Shown piece by piece: positions 35,333 through 43,588 of a DNA stretch of 64,000 bases (the first letter of the stretch is position 1; every line of letters begins with the position of its first letter). Source of the stretch: Bryobacterales bacterium (lineage in GTDB: Bacteria; Acidobacteriota; Terriglobia; Bryobacterales; Bryobacteraceae); NCBI GenBank assembly GCA_026954325.1, contig JAIXKK010000004.1:1-64000 (forward strand), written 5' to 3'. A program made the position numbers and the translations under genes. Below the pieces are notes generated by a model. The model was not told where the DNA came from. It ran no database searches and worked only from the letters and a program-made list of their open reading frames with translations.

Positions 35333-35515
35333 TTACGCAAAGGGACCTATCCCTGGTGCATTCCCGACAACCCGGGTCCGGTTCACGAACAACGCCACTG
35401 CCGGAGATTGCCCTGAGACCTCGGGTAGAGGCGCACCGGCCAGCACGTGCTCGAAGTTGTCGAGCAGCAGCGCCAGATACTTGCTGCCGAGATACTCTTG
35501 CAGGACCTGCCACAT
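35333..35515 (-). pseudogene. Relic of an AfsR/LuxR-type NB-ARC ATPase regulator
   Basis: A 60-codon fragment (from ATG 35515) reads LQEYLGSKYLALLLDNFEHVL-AGAPLPEV, matching the Walker B region (LLVLDNFEHVL) of the ATPase domain found in large AfsR/LuxR-like transcription regulators. The sequence that should follow (KVLVTSREPL...) is degenerate (ALFVNRTRVVGNAPG) and stops. Nothing of the Walker A, the TPRs or the DNA-binding domain is present. It lies 17 bp after the MFS stop and runs up to the hicA end, so it marks a recombination scar beside the toxin-antitoxin pair. Confidence 0.5.
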
Positions 35516-35531
35516 GGACCGTGGAACAAAG

Positions 35532-36788
35532 CTATTCGGCCAGCCGGCGCGTGCTGTCCACCATCAGAATCGCGAGACCCAACAGGACAAAGGCTCCGGC
35601 GCACATCCAGAAGATCTCCCGCCAGTCGGCGAAATGAAGTTGGGTGCTCAGCATGAAGGGAATCACCCTCGCCACGGCGGAAGCGCCGAAGTTTCCCCAC
35701 ATGTTGCTCCAGGCCATGGTGGAGGCCACGTGCCGGCCGCCGATATCCTGGCCGATGGCCCACGGCGCCGGCCCGACGCTATCGGAAGCGAACGCCACCA
35801 CGCTGCACGCCGCCGCCACCGCCACCGGGCTGCCGAGCAGGGGGCAGAGCAGATAGGCCACGATGCACACGCCGCTTCCGGTGAGGAAGGGCAGCCGCCG
35901 TCCCCACCGCTGGCCGAAGCGGCGCGTGAGCAGATCGCACCACCAGCCGCCGAAGAGCATGCCGCCCAATCCGAACACGAGCGCGATGGAGACATAGCGG
36001 CTCGCCGCCACGCGATCCAGCTTGTAGACCTCCTGCAAATACACGGGCAGCCATGTAATGAGAAATGCCCAGCCGAAGTTCAACCCGAGCCCTCCGGCGT
36101 TGAGGAACCAGAGTCCGGAATGACGGATCAACTCGCGCCAGGGGGACCGGTAGCGCACGCTCTTCAGCGGTGTCACCAGCGCACGCTCGGCTTCGTTCGT
36201 CCACGGATGATCTTGCGGCGTATCGCGAAAGACGATGTGGGAAGCCAGGGCAAGCGCGAGGCCGATGCCGCCGTAGGTCCACAACACAGGCCGCCACGAG
36301 CCGAGCGCCGCAATCGCCGCCGCCGTGAGCCACAAGGCGATCGCGTTGCCCACGCGGCCGCCGAACGCCACCACGCTATTGGCGCGAGCCAGGTGATAGA
36401 ACGGAAACCAGCGCGCGATGAGCAATCCGCTCGATGGGTAGGCGCCGGCCTCGGCCAACCCGCAGGCGCAGCGCACAATCACCAACGTAAGCAGCGCGGT
36501 CGCAAAGCCGGTCAACCCCGTGCATAGCGACCAGAGCGCGATGTAGGCCACCAGCATGCGCCGGGGACCGAAGCGATCGGCCAGCCACCCGGCAGGCATC
36601 TGTCCGAGGGCGTAAGCGAAAAAGAAGGAAGCCAGCACATCGCCTGTTCTTTGCGGGTTGAGCGCCATTTCGCGCTGAAAGCTCGCCGATTGCACCACCG
36701 CCGCCATGCAGATGCGGTCCAGATAGAGCAGGAACGCGTTTGCGGTGGCGACGCCGAGCAGAACGTAGCGAACGCCGGTGGGCTTCAC
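35532..36788 (-). CDS. MFS transporter, anion:cation symporter (hexuronate/ACS-like) family
   Basis: A 418-aa, twelve-helix protein. Family features are the first helix YLDRICMAAVV, the A-like loop GWLADRFGPRRMLVAY, RCACGLAEAGAYPSSGLLIARWFP and the second repeat WWCDLLTRRFGQRWGRRLPF. ACS transporters import organic anions such as hexuronates, galactarate, 4-hydroxyphenylacetate or phthalate with a cation. It overlaps the upstream M19 dipeptidase by four bases, so it is co-translated with it; the substrate may be a product or substrate of that enzyme. Confidence 0.85.
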   Translation of the reverse strand: MKPTGVRYVLLGVATANAFLLYLDRICMAAVVQSASFQREMALNPQRTGDVLASFFFAYALGQMPAGWLADRFGPRRMLVAYIALWSLCTGLTGFATALLTLVIVRCACGLAEAGAYPSSGLLIARWFPFYHLARANSVVAFGGRVGNAIALWLTAAAIAALGSWRPVLWTYGGIGLALALASHIVFRDTPQDHPWTNEAERALVTPLKSVRYRSPWRELIRHSGLWFLNAGGLGLNFGWAFLITWLPVYLQEVYKLDRVAASRYVSIALVFGLGGMLFGGWWCDLLTRRFGQRWGRRLPFLTGSGVCIVAYLLCPLLGSPVAVAAACSVVAFASDSVGPAPWAIGQDIGGRHVASTMAWSNMWGNFGASAVARVIPFMLSTQLHFADWREIFWMCAGAFVLLGLAILMVDSTRRLAE

Positions 36789-37867
36789 GGAAGATGCTCG
36801 CCGAGGAACCGCAGGAAGTTGCCGCTGAAAATGCCGTCGATGTCCACGGGGGAATAACCCCGCGCCGCGAGCGGAGCCGCCAGCGAATGGAGGTCGGCGA
36901 TGCTGTCGAGATCCATCGGAGTCTGTTCCGTGCCGTAGCCGCCGTCGAGATCCGTGCCGATGCCGACATGCCTGGCATTGCCGGCAATCTGGCAGATGTG
37001 GTCGATATGCTCGCAGATCTTCTCCATCTTGAGTTGGAAATCCTCGGGCTTCGACCGCAAGTGCGCCCAGCCGTGCACCATCATGATGGCGTCAAAAGCC
37101 ATCCCGATGACCGCGCCGCGTTCGATGATCGCTTTGATCTGATCGCCGGCAAGCTGCCGGTTCCAGTTCGCGAGCGCGCGGCAGTTGTGGTGGCTCGCCC
37201 ACAGCGGGCCGGAATAGTGGTGCAAGGCATCCCAGAAGCTCTCATCGCAGAGATGGGTGACATCGAGGATGATTCCCAGCCGCTGCATCTCCTTGAGCAG
37301 TTCGCGGCCTTTCGACGTCAGCTCTCCCTGATCGTCTGTCCCGTGGCCATGGATGCCGGGGCCGTAGTGCACCGGTCCGATGGCGATCAGGCCATCGGCT
37401 CGCGATTTCTCCAAGTGACGCCAACTGAGGATGGAATCCGCCCCTTCCAGGCTCAGCAGATAGCCGATGGGCAGCCTCGCCATCTCCTCATCCGTCGCCG
37501 CGCGCCACCTGGCGGCATGGGCTTCCACATCCGCCCTGGTCCGTAACTGCACCAGTTCGCCGCACTCTTCCATGGCGCGATACCAGGCGAGTTGCCCCTG
37601 CGTTTGCGCCCACGCCTGCTCCGGGCTGCTCCAACCAGGCAGCTTGCTGAAGCGGCCGGAGTACCGCGCAATCTGGGTAGCAACACACAAACCGATGCGT
37701 GCCCGGCGCATTTCGGGCAGGCAGACGGTATTGCGCGTGCGGTCCCGCTTGTCGGTGAGCCCGAGTTCCCGCCGGCGGATCTCCACCAGAGGCAGCCGGA
37801 TATCGCGATTCCACTCCATGGCGTTCATCGAGAGATCGAGGTGAGCGTCGAAGATCAGAGAGGTCAT
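36785..37867 (-). CDS. M19 family membrane dipeptidase-like metalloenzyme (cytoplasmic form)
   Basis: A 360-aa protein of the renal dipeptidase (M19) family, without signal peptide. Visible ligands: H9 and D11 in FDAHLDLS, E in LLSLEGADS, H in DVTHLCDE, H in WASHHNCRAL and D in GIGTDLDGG. M19 enzymes hydrolyse L,L or L,D dipeptides, or D-aminoacyl compounds. The gene overlaps the MFS transporter start by 4 bp (ATGA at 36785-36788), suggesting uptake and cleavage of the same compound. Confidence 0.85.
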   Translation of the reverse strand: MTSLIFDAHLDLSMNAMEWNRDIRLPLVEIRRRELGLTDKRDRTRNTVCLPEMRRARIGLCVATQIARYSGRFSKLPGWSSPEQAWAQTQGQLAWYRAMEECGELVQLRTRADVEAHAARWRAATDEEMARLPIGYLLSLEGADSILSWRHLEKSRADGLIAIGPVHYGPGIHGHGTDDQGELTSKGRELLKEMQRLGIILDVTHLCDESFWDALHHYSGPLWASHHNCRALANWNRQLAGDQIKAIIERGAVIGMAFDAIMMVHGWAHLRSKPEDFQLKMEKICEHIDHICQIAGNARHVGIGTDLDGGYGTEQTPMDLDSIADLHSLAAPLAARGYSPVDIDGIFSGNFLRFLGEHLP

Positions 37868-38287
37868 GAGGAGGCCCAGACGTTCATCCTATCGTTGTTA
37901 GAGTGACGGCGTCTGGTGACGGCGCGGAAGTTGTGGTCATGCGATCCACCTGCCGTCATCCGCCATTCGCCGCTGCTGCTTACGGCGCCGGTCGCAGACC
38001 GCGGCGCGATCGGCGGGAAGTTAGCCGGCAATGCGATCGGCTTCACTAACGGTCTTCTCGGTCCAAATGCGCCGGCGCCGCGTGTTGTCCCTTTATCGAG
38101 CGGCGGGCTCCAAACTCCAATGGCGCCGGCGGGGTATCGATCTTGAAATGATATTCGATCGCGAAGAGTGGCCGTTTTTACTGCCGAAACCGCATCAGTG
38201 AAGGAATATGAGCGGCTGCTTCGCCGCATCCCGCGCAGTTGAACTGCTTGCGATGAACAAAGAATGCGTTCTTACGCCTTCTCTCGT
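37868..38287. other. 420-bp region without a recognisable gene
   Basis: I see no gene or RNA I can support. Short ORFs on the + strand have no family resemblance. The region lies upstream of the dipeptidase gene and downstream of the cytochrome-HhH gene. Confidence 0.4.
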
Positions 38288-38740
38288 TCAGAACAGAATG
38301 CGGCTCTTTCGTTGCTCCAGCTTTTCGCGGTCCACGCCCGGAATCGAGGCGAGTTGGGCGAGATTCGCGAAGGGCTCCTTCTGCCGGCGGGCGATGATCA
38401 CGTCGGCTACGTCGTAGCGCACGCCGAGCACCCCGGTAAGTTCCTCGGCGGGCGAAGTGTTCACGTTCACAAGGGTGAGGTTTTCCAGAAAGTACGTAGT
38501 GACGCGCTCCAACTGTTCATCGGTTCCGTTGGCGCCGCGCTGCGTCATGTCCGCGAAAACGTCGTTCCAACGCTCCCAGGATCGCGGCTCTTTCAGAAAT
38601 ACCTTCGTCGTGTGGCACCGGCCGCAGACTAGCTGAACTGCTTGCCGGTTCGGATCCGGCTCCGGGCCGGCTCCGAGGATCAGGGGAGCCGCCGCTGCGA
38701 TGACGCCCCAGATGCGGAACCCGACAGACCCCGCGGTCAC
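38288..38740 (-). CDS. Exported heme-c-motif protein with a ComEA-like helix-hairpin-helix tail
   Basis: A 150-aa protein. GTG at 38740 opens with a signal sequence (FRIWGVIAAAAPLILGAG). CGRCH (residues ~39-43) is a heme-c attachment site in QLVCGRCHTTK. The C-terminal half, VNVNTSPAEELTGVLGVRYD to LAQLASIPGVDREKLEQ, is a helix-hairpin-helix as in ComEA, a DNA-binding module. It overlaps the upstream YVTN-propeller gene by 4 bp (GTGA). Family knowledge: quinohemoprotein-like systems pair a beta-propeller with small c-type cytochromes. The heme plus HhH combination in one exported protein is unusual. Confidence 0.65.
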   Translation of the reverse strand: MTAGSVGFRIWGVIAAAAPLILGAGPEPDPNRQAVQLVCGRCHTTKVFLKEPRSWERWNDVFADMTQRGANGTDEQLERVTTYFLENLTLVNVNTSPAEELTGVLGVRYDVADVIIARRQKEPFANLAQLASIPGVDREKLEQRKSRILF

Positions 38741-40059
38741 TTGGAAGCCGTTGCCTTCCCAAGCGCGGAGAGCCGCATCCGCACGGCTTCCGGACGGCCT
38801 TCTCCGAACTGGCTCACGGTCCGCGTCAGCTTCCCATTCGAGAACGACATCTCCAGATACTTTTCGCTGTGCATCGGCTTGCCATATTCATCCTTCATCT
38901 GGGCGACGATTTTCTTGGTCTTCAATTCGACAACATCACCCGAGGAAAGGAATGCGTACTGGCCGTTGAGGCCCATGGTGATCCAGTCCGCGGAGGCTGT
39001 CGTGGGGAAGGTCATCTTCAGCACAGGCCACTCGCCGGTGTTGTCATAGACGAGCACGCCGTAGTTGATGTTGTCCACCACCCAGATCTCGCTTTCATCC
39101 GGCGTCATGGCGATTCCGTGGCTGGGGCAGCCGTGTCCGTAAAAACGTTTGCTCAAGTCGCCCCACTGCCGTTTCCACATCGCATCCGGCGCTTCGATGC
39201 GCTTGATCACCTCGCCCGTCTTCACGTCCGCGATCTCGAAGCCGAGAAGATTGTTCAGATTGGCATAAACGCGCGTGGCGTCGTGGTTGATGACGAAGGG
39301 GCGCACATGGTCGGAAAAGGTAATGGTCTTGATGGCCTTCATGGAAGGCACGTCTCCCACGGTCATGGTGACTCCGTTCGGAGCCATGAACACGGTCTTT
39401 CCATCCGCGCTGAGCGCCATATTGTGCGCGAACATGCTCTTGGGCGCCTGGATCTTGCCCTTCAGCGTCCCGCTCTGGGCATCGATGACATACCAGAAAT
39501 CCTTGAGGTCGGAGCCTACAACAAGCGTTTTTCCATCCGGCGTGACTTCGGGACGTTCGCAGCACATACCGTCGTAGGTGTTCTCCCAGGCCTTCTGATC
39601 GGCGCCCAGGTTGAACGCCGCCAGCCGGCCTCGCGTCGCAATGTAGAACATGTTCGTGGCCACGCTTGCGGCGACCCCTGAAACTTCTTCCGGACTAATG
39701 CTCGCGGGAACATTCCAGGTGGGGATGCGCTTGACGAACTCGAAGTGGCGGTCGACATCCAGCACGACGATTCCAACGCCGTTCATTTCCGAAGAAAACT
39801 GTCCGCCGGCGGAGCCGCCCGGCAGGGCTACGTAGATGAGGCGGCGGTCGCGCTTGCCGAATCCTTTCGCGACATGCGGGCCGCTGTCACGCGGATCCGA
39901 AGACCCCGCCTGACGGTAGGGGCGCTCGGGCGTGTTGATCGCGTTCTCGAGGCGAACGCCGTCTTTTGTCGTCTGCTGTGCGGCTGCAGTGGGAGCGCCG
40001 GCGCAAAGCAAAAGCGCACACGCGGCCGGGGCGGCGAAGAGTTGGGAAAGACGAAGCAT
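38737..40059 (-). CDS. Exported YVTN-type beta-propeller protein
   Basis: A 440-aa protein with a Sec signal (LRLSQLFAAPAACALLLCAG). ATG at 40059 is preferred over the GTG at 40071 because GGAGG lies 6 nt upstream. Repeats like TPDGKTLVVGSD, SADGKTVFMAPNG, HDATRVYANL and TPDESEIWVVDN mark a seven-bladed YVTN/amine-dehydrogenase-like propeller. Such proteins are periplasmic and may bind quinone or metal cofactors or substrates. The downstream cytochrome-HhH gene overlaps it, so they probably work together in electron transfer. No catalytic residue is assigned. Confidence 0.75.
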   Translation of the reverse strand: MLRLSQLFAAPAACALLLCAGAPTAAAQQTTKDGVRLENAINTPERPYRQAGSSDPRDSGPHVAKGFGKRDRRLIYVALPGGSAGGQFSSEMNGVGIVVLDVDRHFEFVKRIPTWNVPASISPEEVSGVAASVATNMFYIATRGRLAAFNLGADQKAWENTYDGMCCERPEVTPDGKTLVVGSDLKDFWYVIDAQSGTLKGKIQAPKSMFAHNMALSADGKTVFMAPNGVTMTVGDVPSMKAIKTITFSDHVRPFVINHDATRVYANLNNLLGFEIADVKTGEVIKRIEAPDAMWKRQWGDLSKRFYGHGCPSHGIAMTPDESEIWVVDNINYGVLVYDNTGEWPVLKMTFPTTASADWITMGLNGQYAFLSSGDVVELKTKKIVAQMKDEYGKPMHSEKYLEMSFSNGKLTRTVSQFGEGRPEAVRMRLSALGKATASK

Positions 40060-40141
40060 GAAAACCTCCACTATCGAGTGTTGACTATATAACCGTGGAC
40101 CGAGGCTGTCAATACTAGCCCGAGGGATCTGCCGAGGAGCG

Positions 40142-41262
40142 TCACTTCACGCGGAATTTCTCCACCGCGGCCATGTCCAGCGTCACGCCGAGTCCGGGAA
40201 CAGCGGGCACGGTGTAATAGCCGCTCTCCACCCGGAAGGGCTCCACAACAAGGTCGTCCGCCAGGCAGTGGGTAACCGAGATGCAATACTCGATGCCGGG
40301 ATACGCCGCCGCCTGCTGCGCCTGGTACACCTGAGCGATGCCGCTCTGCGTTCCATACTCCACCCACAGCGGAACGCCGGTGGCTTCGGCCATCAGCGCA
40401 CGCCTGGCCATGGTTCGTCCCAGTGGACCGCCGATGACAAACGCCTGGAGCAGTCCTTCCCGAATGAAGACCATCGGATCCTCGCCCATGTGCTCGGCGA
40501 TCTTCAGCGGAGACTTTCCCTTCAACTGGCGGAAGGAGTCCACGTTGCGGTACTGCACGGGAGATTCCACCGCGAAGTAATTGTGGTGCTGGGCAAGGCC
40601 GTTGATAAAGTGCAGAGCGCGGCTCGGGGAGCCCCAGTTGGAATTGGCATCCGCCCAGAAGCGGTATTCCTTGGGGACCACCGCGCACATCGCCGCGGCC
40701 TGCTCCAGAGGATCCTGCCAGGGGCGCGCCTTGACCTTATGGATGCGGTAGCCGAGGCTGGCGCCGAGTTTCGCTTCCGCCGCCATCAGGTCCGGCGGAA
40801 GGCAGTGAGTCCACCACGTATGCTGGATTCGCTTGAGGGGCGAAGGAGAGAGGAGCCGGGCGACGGAGAAGCCCGCTGCCTGGCCAAGAACATCGTGCAG
40901 GCCATGAGCACGCCTTGAATGGAATCATCCTGCCAGTAATCGACCGGGGAGTGTCCCATCATGCGCTTCAGGATGGCTTCGGTTTGGGCGGCGCTGACCA
41001 GCGATTCGCCCGTGCCCACCAGCCCTTCGTCCGTGTGAAGGCGCACGATGACGGCGCTGTAGTGTGTCTGAAAACTTCCCTGAAGGCGGTAGCTCTCTTC
41101 CCAAGCCGCGCGCACACGTTCGGCCATGGGAATGCTGGTGGGGAGAATTTCGTACTTGCTGAAGCGCATGCGGCCGGCGGCGGAAACCACCTGGGGCGCA
41201 AGCGCCGCCGCGCCCAGACCCATGCCGAGCCGCAACAGATCTCTGCGGTTGATATCTTGCAT
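40142..41262 (-). pseudogene. Tat-signal mandelate-racemase/MLE family dehydratase, one frameshift
   Basis: ATG at 41262 starts a Tat signal (MQDINRRDLLRLGMGLGAAA) and an MR/MLE N-domain (DEGLVGTGESLVSAAQTE). The frame is lost near 40896, after SIQGVLMAC; one added C gives CHDVLGQAAGFSVARLLS and continues in the frame that carries the barrel: KVKAR (K-x-K base), WADANSNWG, AVESPVQ, IAEHMG and VEYGTQSGI, ending at 40142. All enolase-superfamily metal and base positions appear intact. So the gene is either a young pseudogene or has a one-base sequence error. Products of such enzymes would be sugar-acid dehydration or racemisation, here in the periplasm. Confidence 0.75.
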
Positions 41263-41393
41263 GGCAACCAGTGTATGAAATTGACGCTTCCGGCGTTTGC
41301 CTCCTGGCCCGCACAGGGGCCGCCGCCCCTGAAGCCCAGTGCGGACTCGCAACGTGGCCCGGCGGCCCGAGCCTCCGTTTTGCGGGCGAGTCC

Positions 41394-42386
41394 TCAAAAG
41401 GGAGTGGGCCACCCGGGATACCAGCGCAGTACGTTGCCGGTGAGGCTGCCGATGAAGATCAGATGCTCCGGCGTCACGTGGATGGAATGGCCGGGACTCT
41501 CGAGCGCGCCAAGAATTCTTCCGGTGGCGATATCGACGCGGAAGATTCGCCCGCCGAGCGTGTTCAACGCCCCGGCCTCGACGTTTTCCCTGTGGGTGAT
41601 CATCCACAGTTCGTCGTTCGGCGTAATGAAGAGGTCTTGCGTGGACCCGAGATGCGTCCACATGCGCAGAAACTTGCCCTCGGGAGTGAACATCTGGATG
41701 CGATTGTTCTCTCGATCGCTGACATAGACCGTGCCCTTGGAGTCCACTTGCACGGAGTGGGGCGTGTTGAATTCTCCCGGTCCGCGGCCGGGCTTGCCCC
41801 ATTCGAATTCATACTTCCCATCCTTTGAAAACTTGACGATGCGCGTGTTGCCATAGCCATCGGACACATAGAAGCCGCCATCATGAGCAAAGGCGATGTC
41901 CGTGGGCTTGTTGAAGGTGTCGTGGGATGCTCCGGCCTGTCCCTTCTTACCGAGCGTCAGCAGCAGTTTCCCTTCCTGCGTGAACTTCATCACCTGGTGA
42001 CTTCCGGCATCCGTCGTCCAGACGTTGCCAGTTGGGTCTATCCGCAATCCATGGGGCGAAGTGAACGCGCCCTTTCCCCAGGAGCGAAGATAGCGGCCGT
42101 CGGCGTCGAAGATCATCACGGGATCGGCGTGCAGGCCGCGGTGAAAGACAAACACTGCGTCCTTTGCGTTGACGGCGACGGCGGAGACGCGCCCGAACTT
42201 CCAGCCCGGCGGCATCGTATCGCTTTCCCGCGCCGCGGAAACTGGTCCCACCAACTCCTCGCCGAAGCGAAGATTGACGCGATATTTCAATAGCGGGCCG
42301 TCATGCGGAGCCCAACCCTGTTGACCGGCTGCGAGCATTGTCATAGAAAATAACGGAAGTAGCAATCTCACCTGGGCGAGAATCAT
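41394..42386 (-). CDS. Exported NHL-repeat beta-propeller protein
   Basis: A 330-aa protein with signal (VRLLLPLFSMTMLAAGQQ). It has NHL repeats of the form FTSPHGLRIDPTGNVWTTD, FNKPTDIAFAHDGGFYVSD and FNTPHSVQVDSKGTVYVSD, making a six-bladed propeller. The arrangement resembles peptidyl-alpha-hydroxyglycine alpha-amidating lyase-type proteins, but I cannot assign the catalytic residues. It is divergent from the M19 gene at 42422, with 35 bp between, and may share its regulatory region. Confidence 0.75.
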   Translation of the reverse strand: MILAQVRLLLPLFSMTMLAAGQQGWAPHDGPLLKYRVNLRFGEELVGPVSAARESDTMPPGWKFGRVSAVAVNAKDAVFVFHRGLHADPVMIFDADGRYLRSWGKGAFTSPHGLRIDPTGNVWTTDAGSHQVMKFTQEGKLLLTLGKKGQAGASHDTFNKPTDIAFAHDGGFYVSDGYGNTRIVKFSKDGKYEFEWGKPGRGPGEFNTPHSVQVDSKGTVYVSDRENNRIQMFTPEGKFLRMWTHLGSTQDLFITPNDELWMITHRENVEAGALNTLGGRIFRVDIATGRILGALESPGHSIHVTPEHLIFIGSLTGNVLRWYPGWPTPF

Positions 42387-42421
42387 ATCAGGATCTTGGA
42401 TACACTGTTGGCTTCCGCATC

Positions 42422-43588
42422 ATGTCTTTGAAAAGTTCTCTCCTCTTTCTGGTGTGCGCCACGCCGGTTCTTTGCCAGACGCCGCCGCGGTTCGTGATGG
42501 ACGGCCACATTCACGTGATGACACGGCAACTGCTGCAAGGTCTCGACATCGGGCAACGCTATTCCGACGGGCATTTTGATCTGCCGCGCGCCCGCCAGGG
42601 CGGGCTGAGCGCGATGTTCTTTTCGGTGTACACGCCCGAGCCGTATTATCCCGGCCGTCTCGAAGTGAAGAACACATTCCGCGTGATGGAACTGGCGCTC
42701 GAACAGATCCAGAAGAACAAGGACGTCATCGAGCTTGCGCGGAACGCTTCCGACATCGAGCGCATTCACCGCGCGGGGAAAATGGCGGCGTTCCTCGACC
42801 TGGAAGGCAGCTTCGACCTCGACGGCGATTTGTACCTGCTGCGCGCGCTCTACCGGCTTGGCCTGCGCTCGCTGCAACTCACCGCCCACAACAAGACCAA
42901 TGCGTTCATTGATTCCTGCTGCGATGCGAGCCGCTGGGGCGGATTGAACGCGCACGGGCGCGCCGTGGTGGAGGAGATGAACCGCCTGGGAATGGTCATC
43001 AACGTGGCGCACGCCTCCGATGAAGCCATCCTGCAAACGGCCGCCGCCAGTCGCCAACCCGTCATCTACAGTCACGGCGGATTCCGCGCCATCGTCGATA
43101 CGCCGCGCTGCATCACCGACAAGGCTGCCAAGGCGCTGGCGGCCAAAGGCGGCGTGATCGGGATTCAGTTCGGCAGCACGTTTAACAATCCGAAGTACGC
43201 GGCATGGGTGCGATCGAAACAGGCTGCCGCGCCGAAGCCGGGCGGCCCGCCGCGCGCTCCCGCGCTCACCTTGGCGGAAGTGGACAAAGAAGTGGCGCGC
43301 GGATTGCCGTTCGTATTCAAGGGAGTGATCCCGGATGAGTATTGGATGGGCACGGATCAGCTTGCCCGCGTCATCGACTACGGCGTGCGCCTGGTGGGCG
43401 AAGACCACATCGCACTCGGCTCGGATTTTGACGGCGGTCCGCCCCTGCCGCGCCAGATCCATGACGTGAGCGATTACCCCGAAATGGCGAAAGCGATGCG
43501 GCAACTCGGGTATTCAGACGAGCGGATTGAGAAGATCGCGGGCGGAAACTGGCTGCGCGTGATCCGGCAAGTGACGGAAGGCCGCTGA
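42422..43588 (+). CDS. Exported M19 dipeptidase-like metalloenzyme
   Basis: A 388-aa M19-family protein with a Sec signal (LLFLVCATPVLCQ). Ligands: H29 in MDGHIHV with H31 where most members have Asp (HxH instead of HxD), E in FLDLEGSF, H in INVAHASDE, H in IYSHGGFRA and D in GSDFDGG. M19 enzymes remove residues from dipeptides or D-amino-acid derivatives in the periplasm. Overlap with the next hydrolase by one base (TGATG) shows co-translation. The D-to-H change at the first metal site could alter substrate or metal. Confidence 0.85.
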   Translation: MSLKSSLLFLVCATPVLCQTPPRFVMDGHIHVMTRQLLQGLDIGQRYSDGHFDLPRARQGGLSAMFFSVYTPEPYYPGRLEVKNTFRVMELALEQIQKNKDVIELARNASDIERIHRAGKMAAFLDLEGSFDLDGDLYLLRALYRLGLRSLQLTAHNKTNAFIDSCCDASRWGGLNAHGRAVVEEMNRLGMVINVAHASDEAILQTAAASRQPVIYSHGGFRAIVDTPRCITDKAAKALAAKGGVIGIQFGSTFNNPKYAAWVRSKQAAAPKPGGPPRAPALTLAEVDKEVARGLPFVFKGVIPDEYWMGTDQLARVIDYGVRLVGEDHIALGSDFDGGPPLPRQIHDVSDYPEMAKAMRQLGYSDERIEKIAGGNWLRVIRQVTEGR

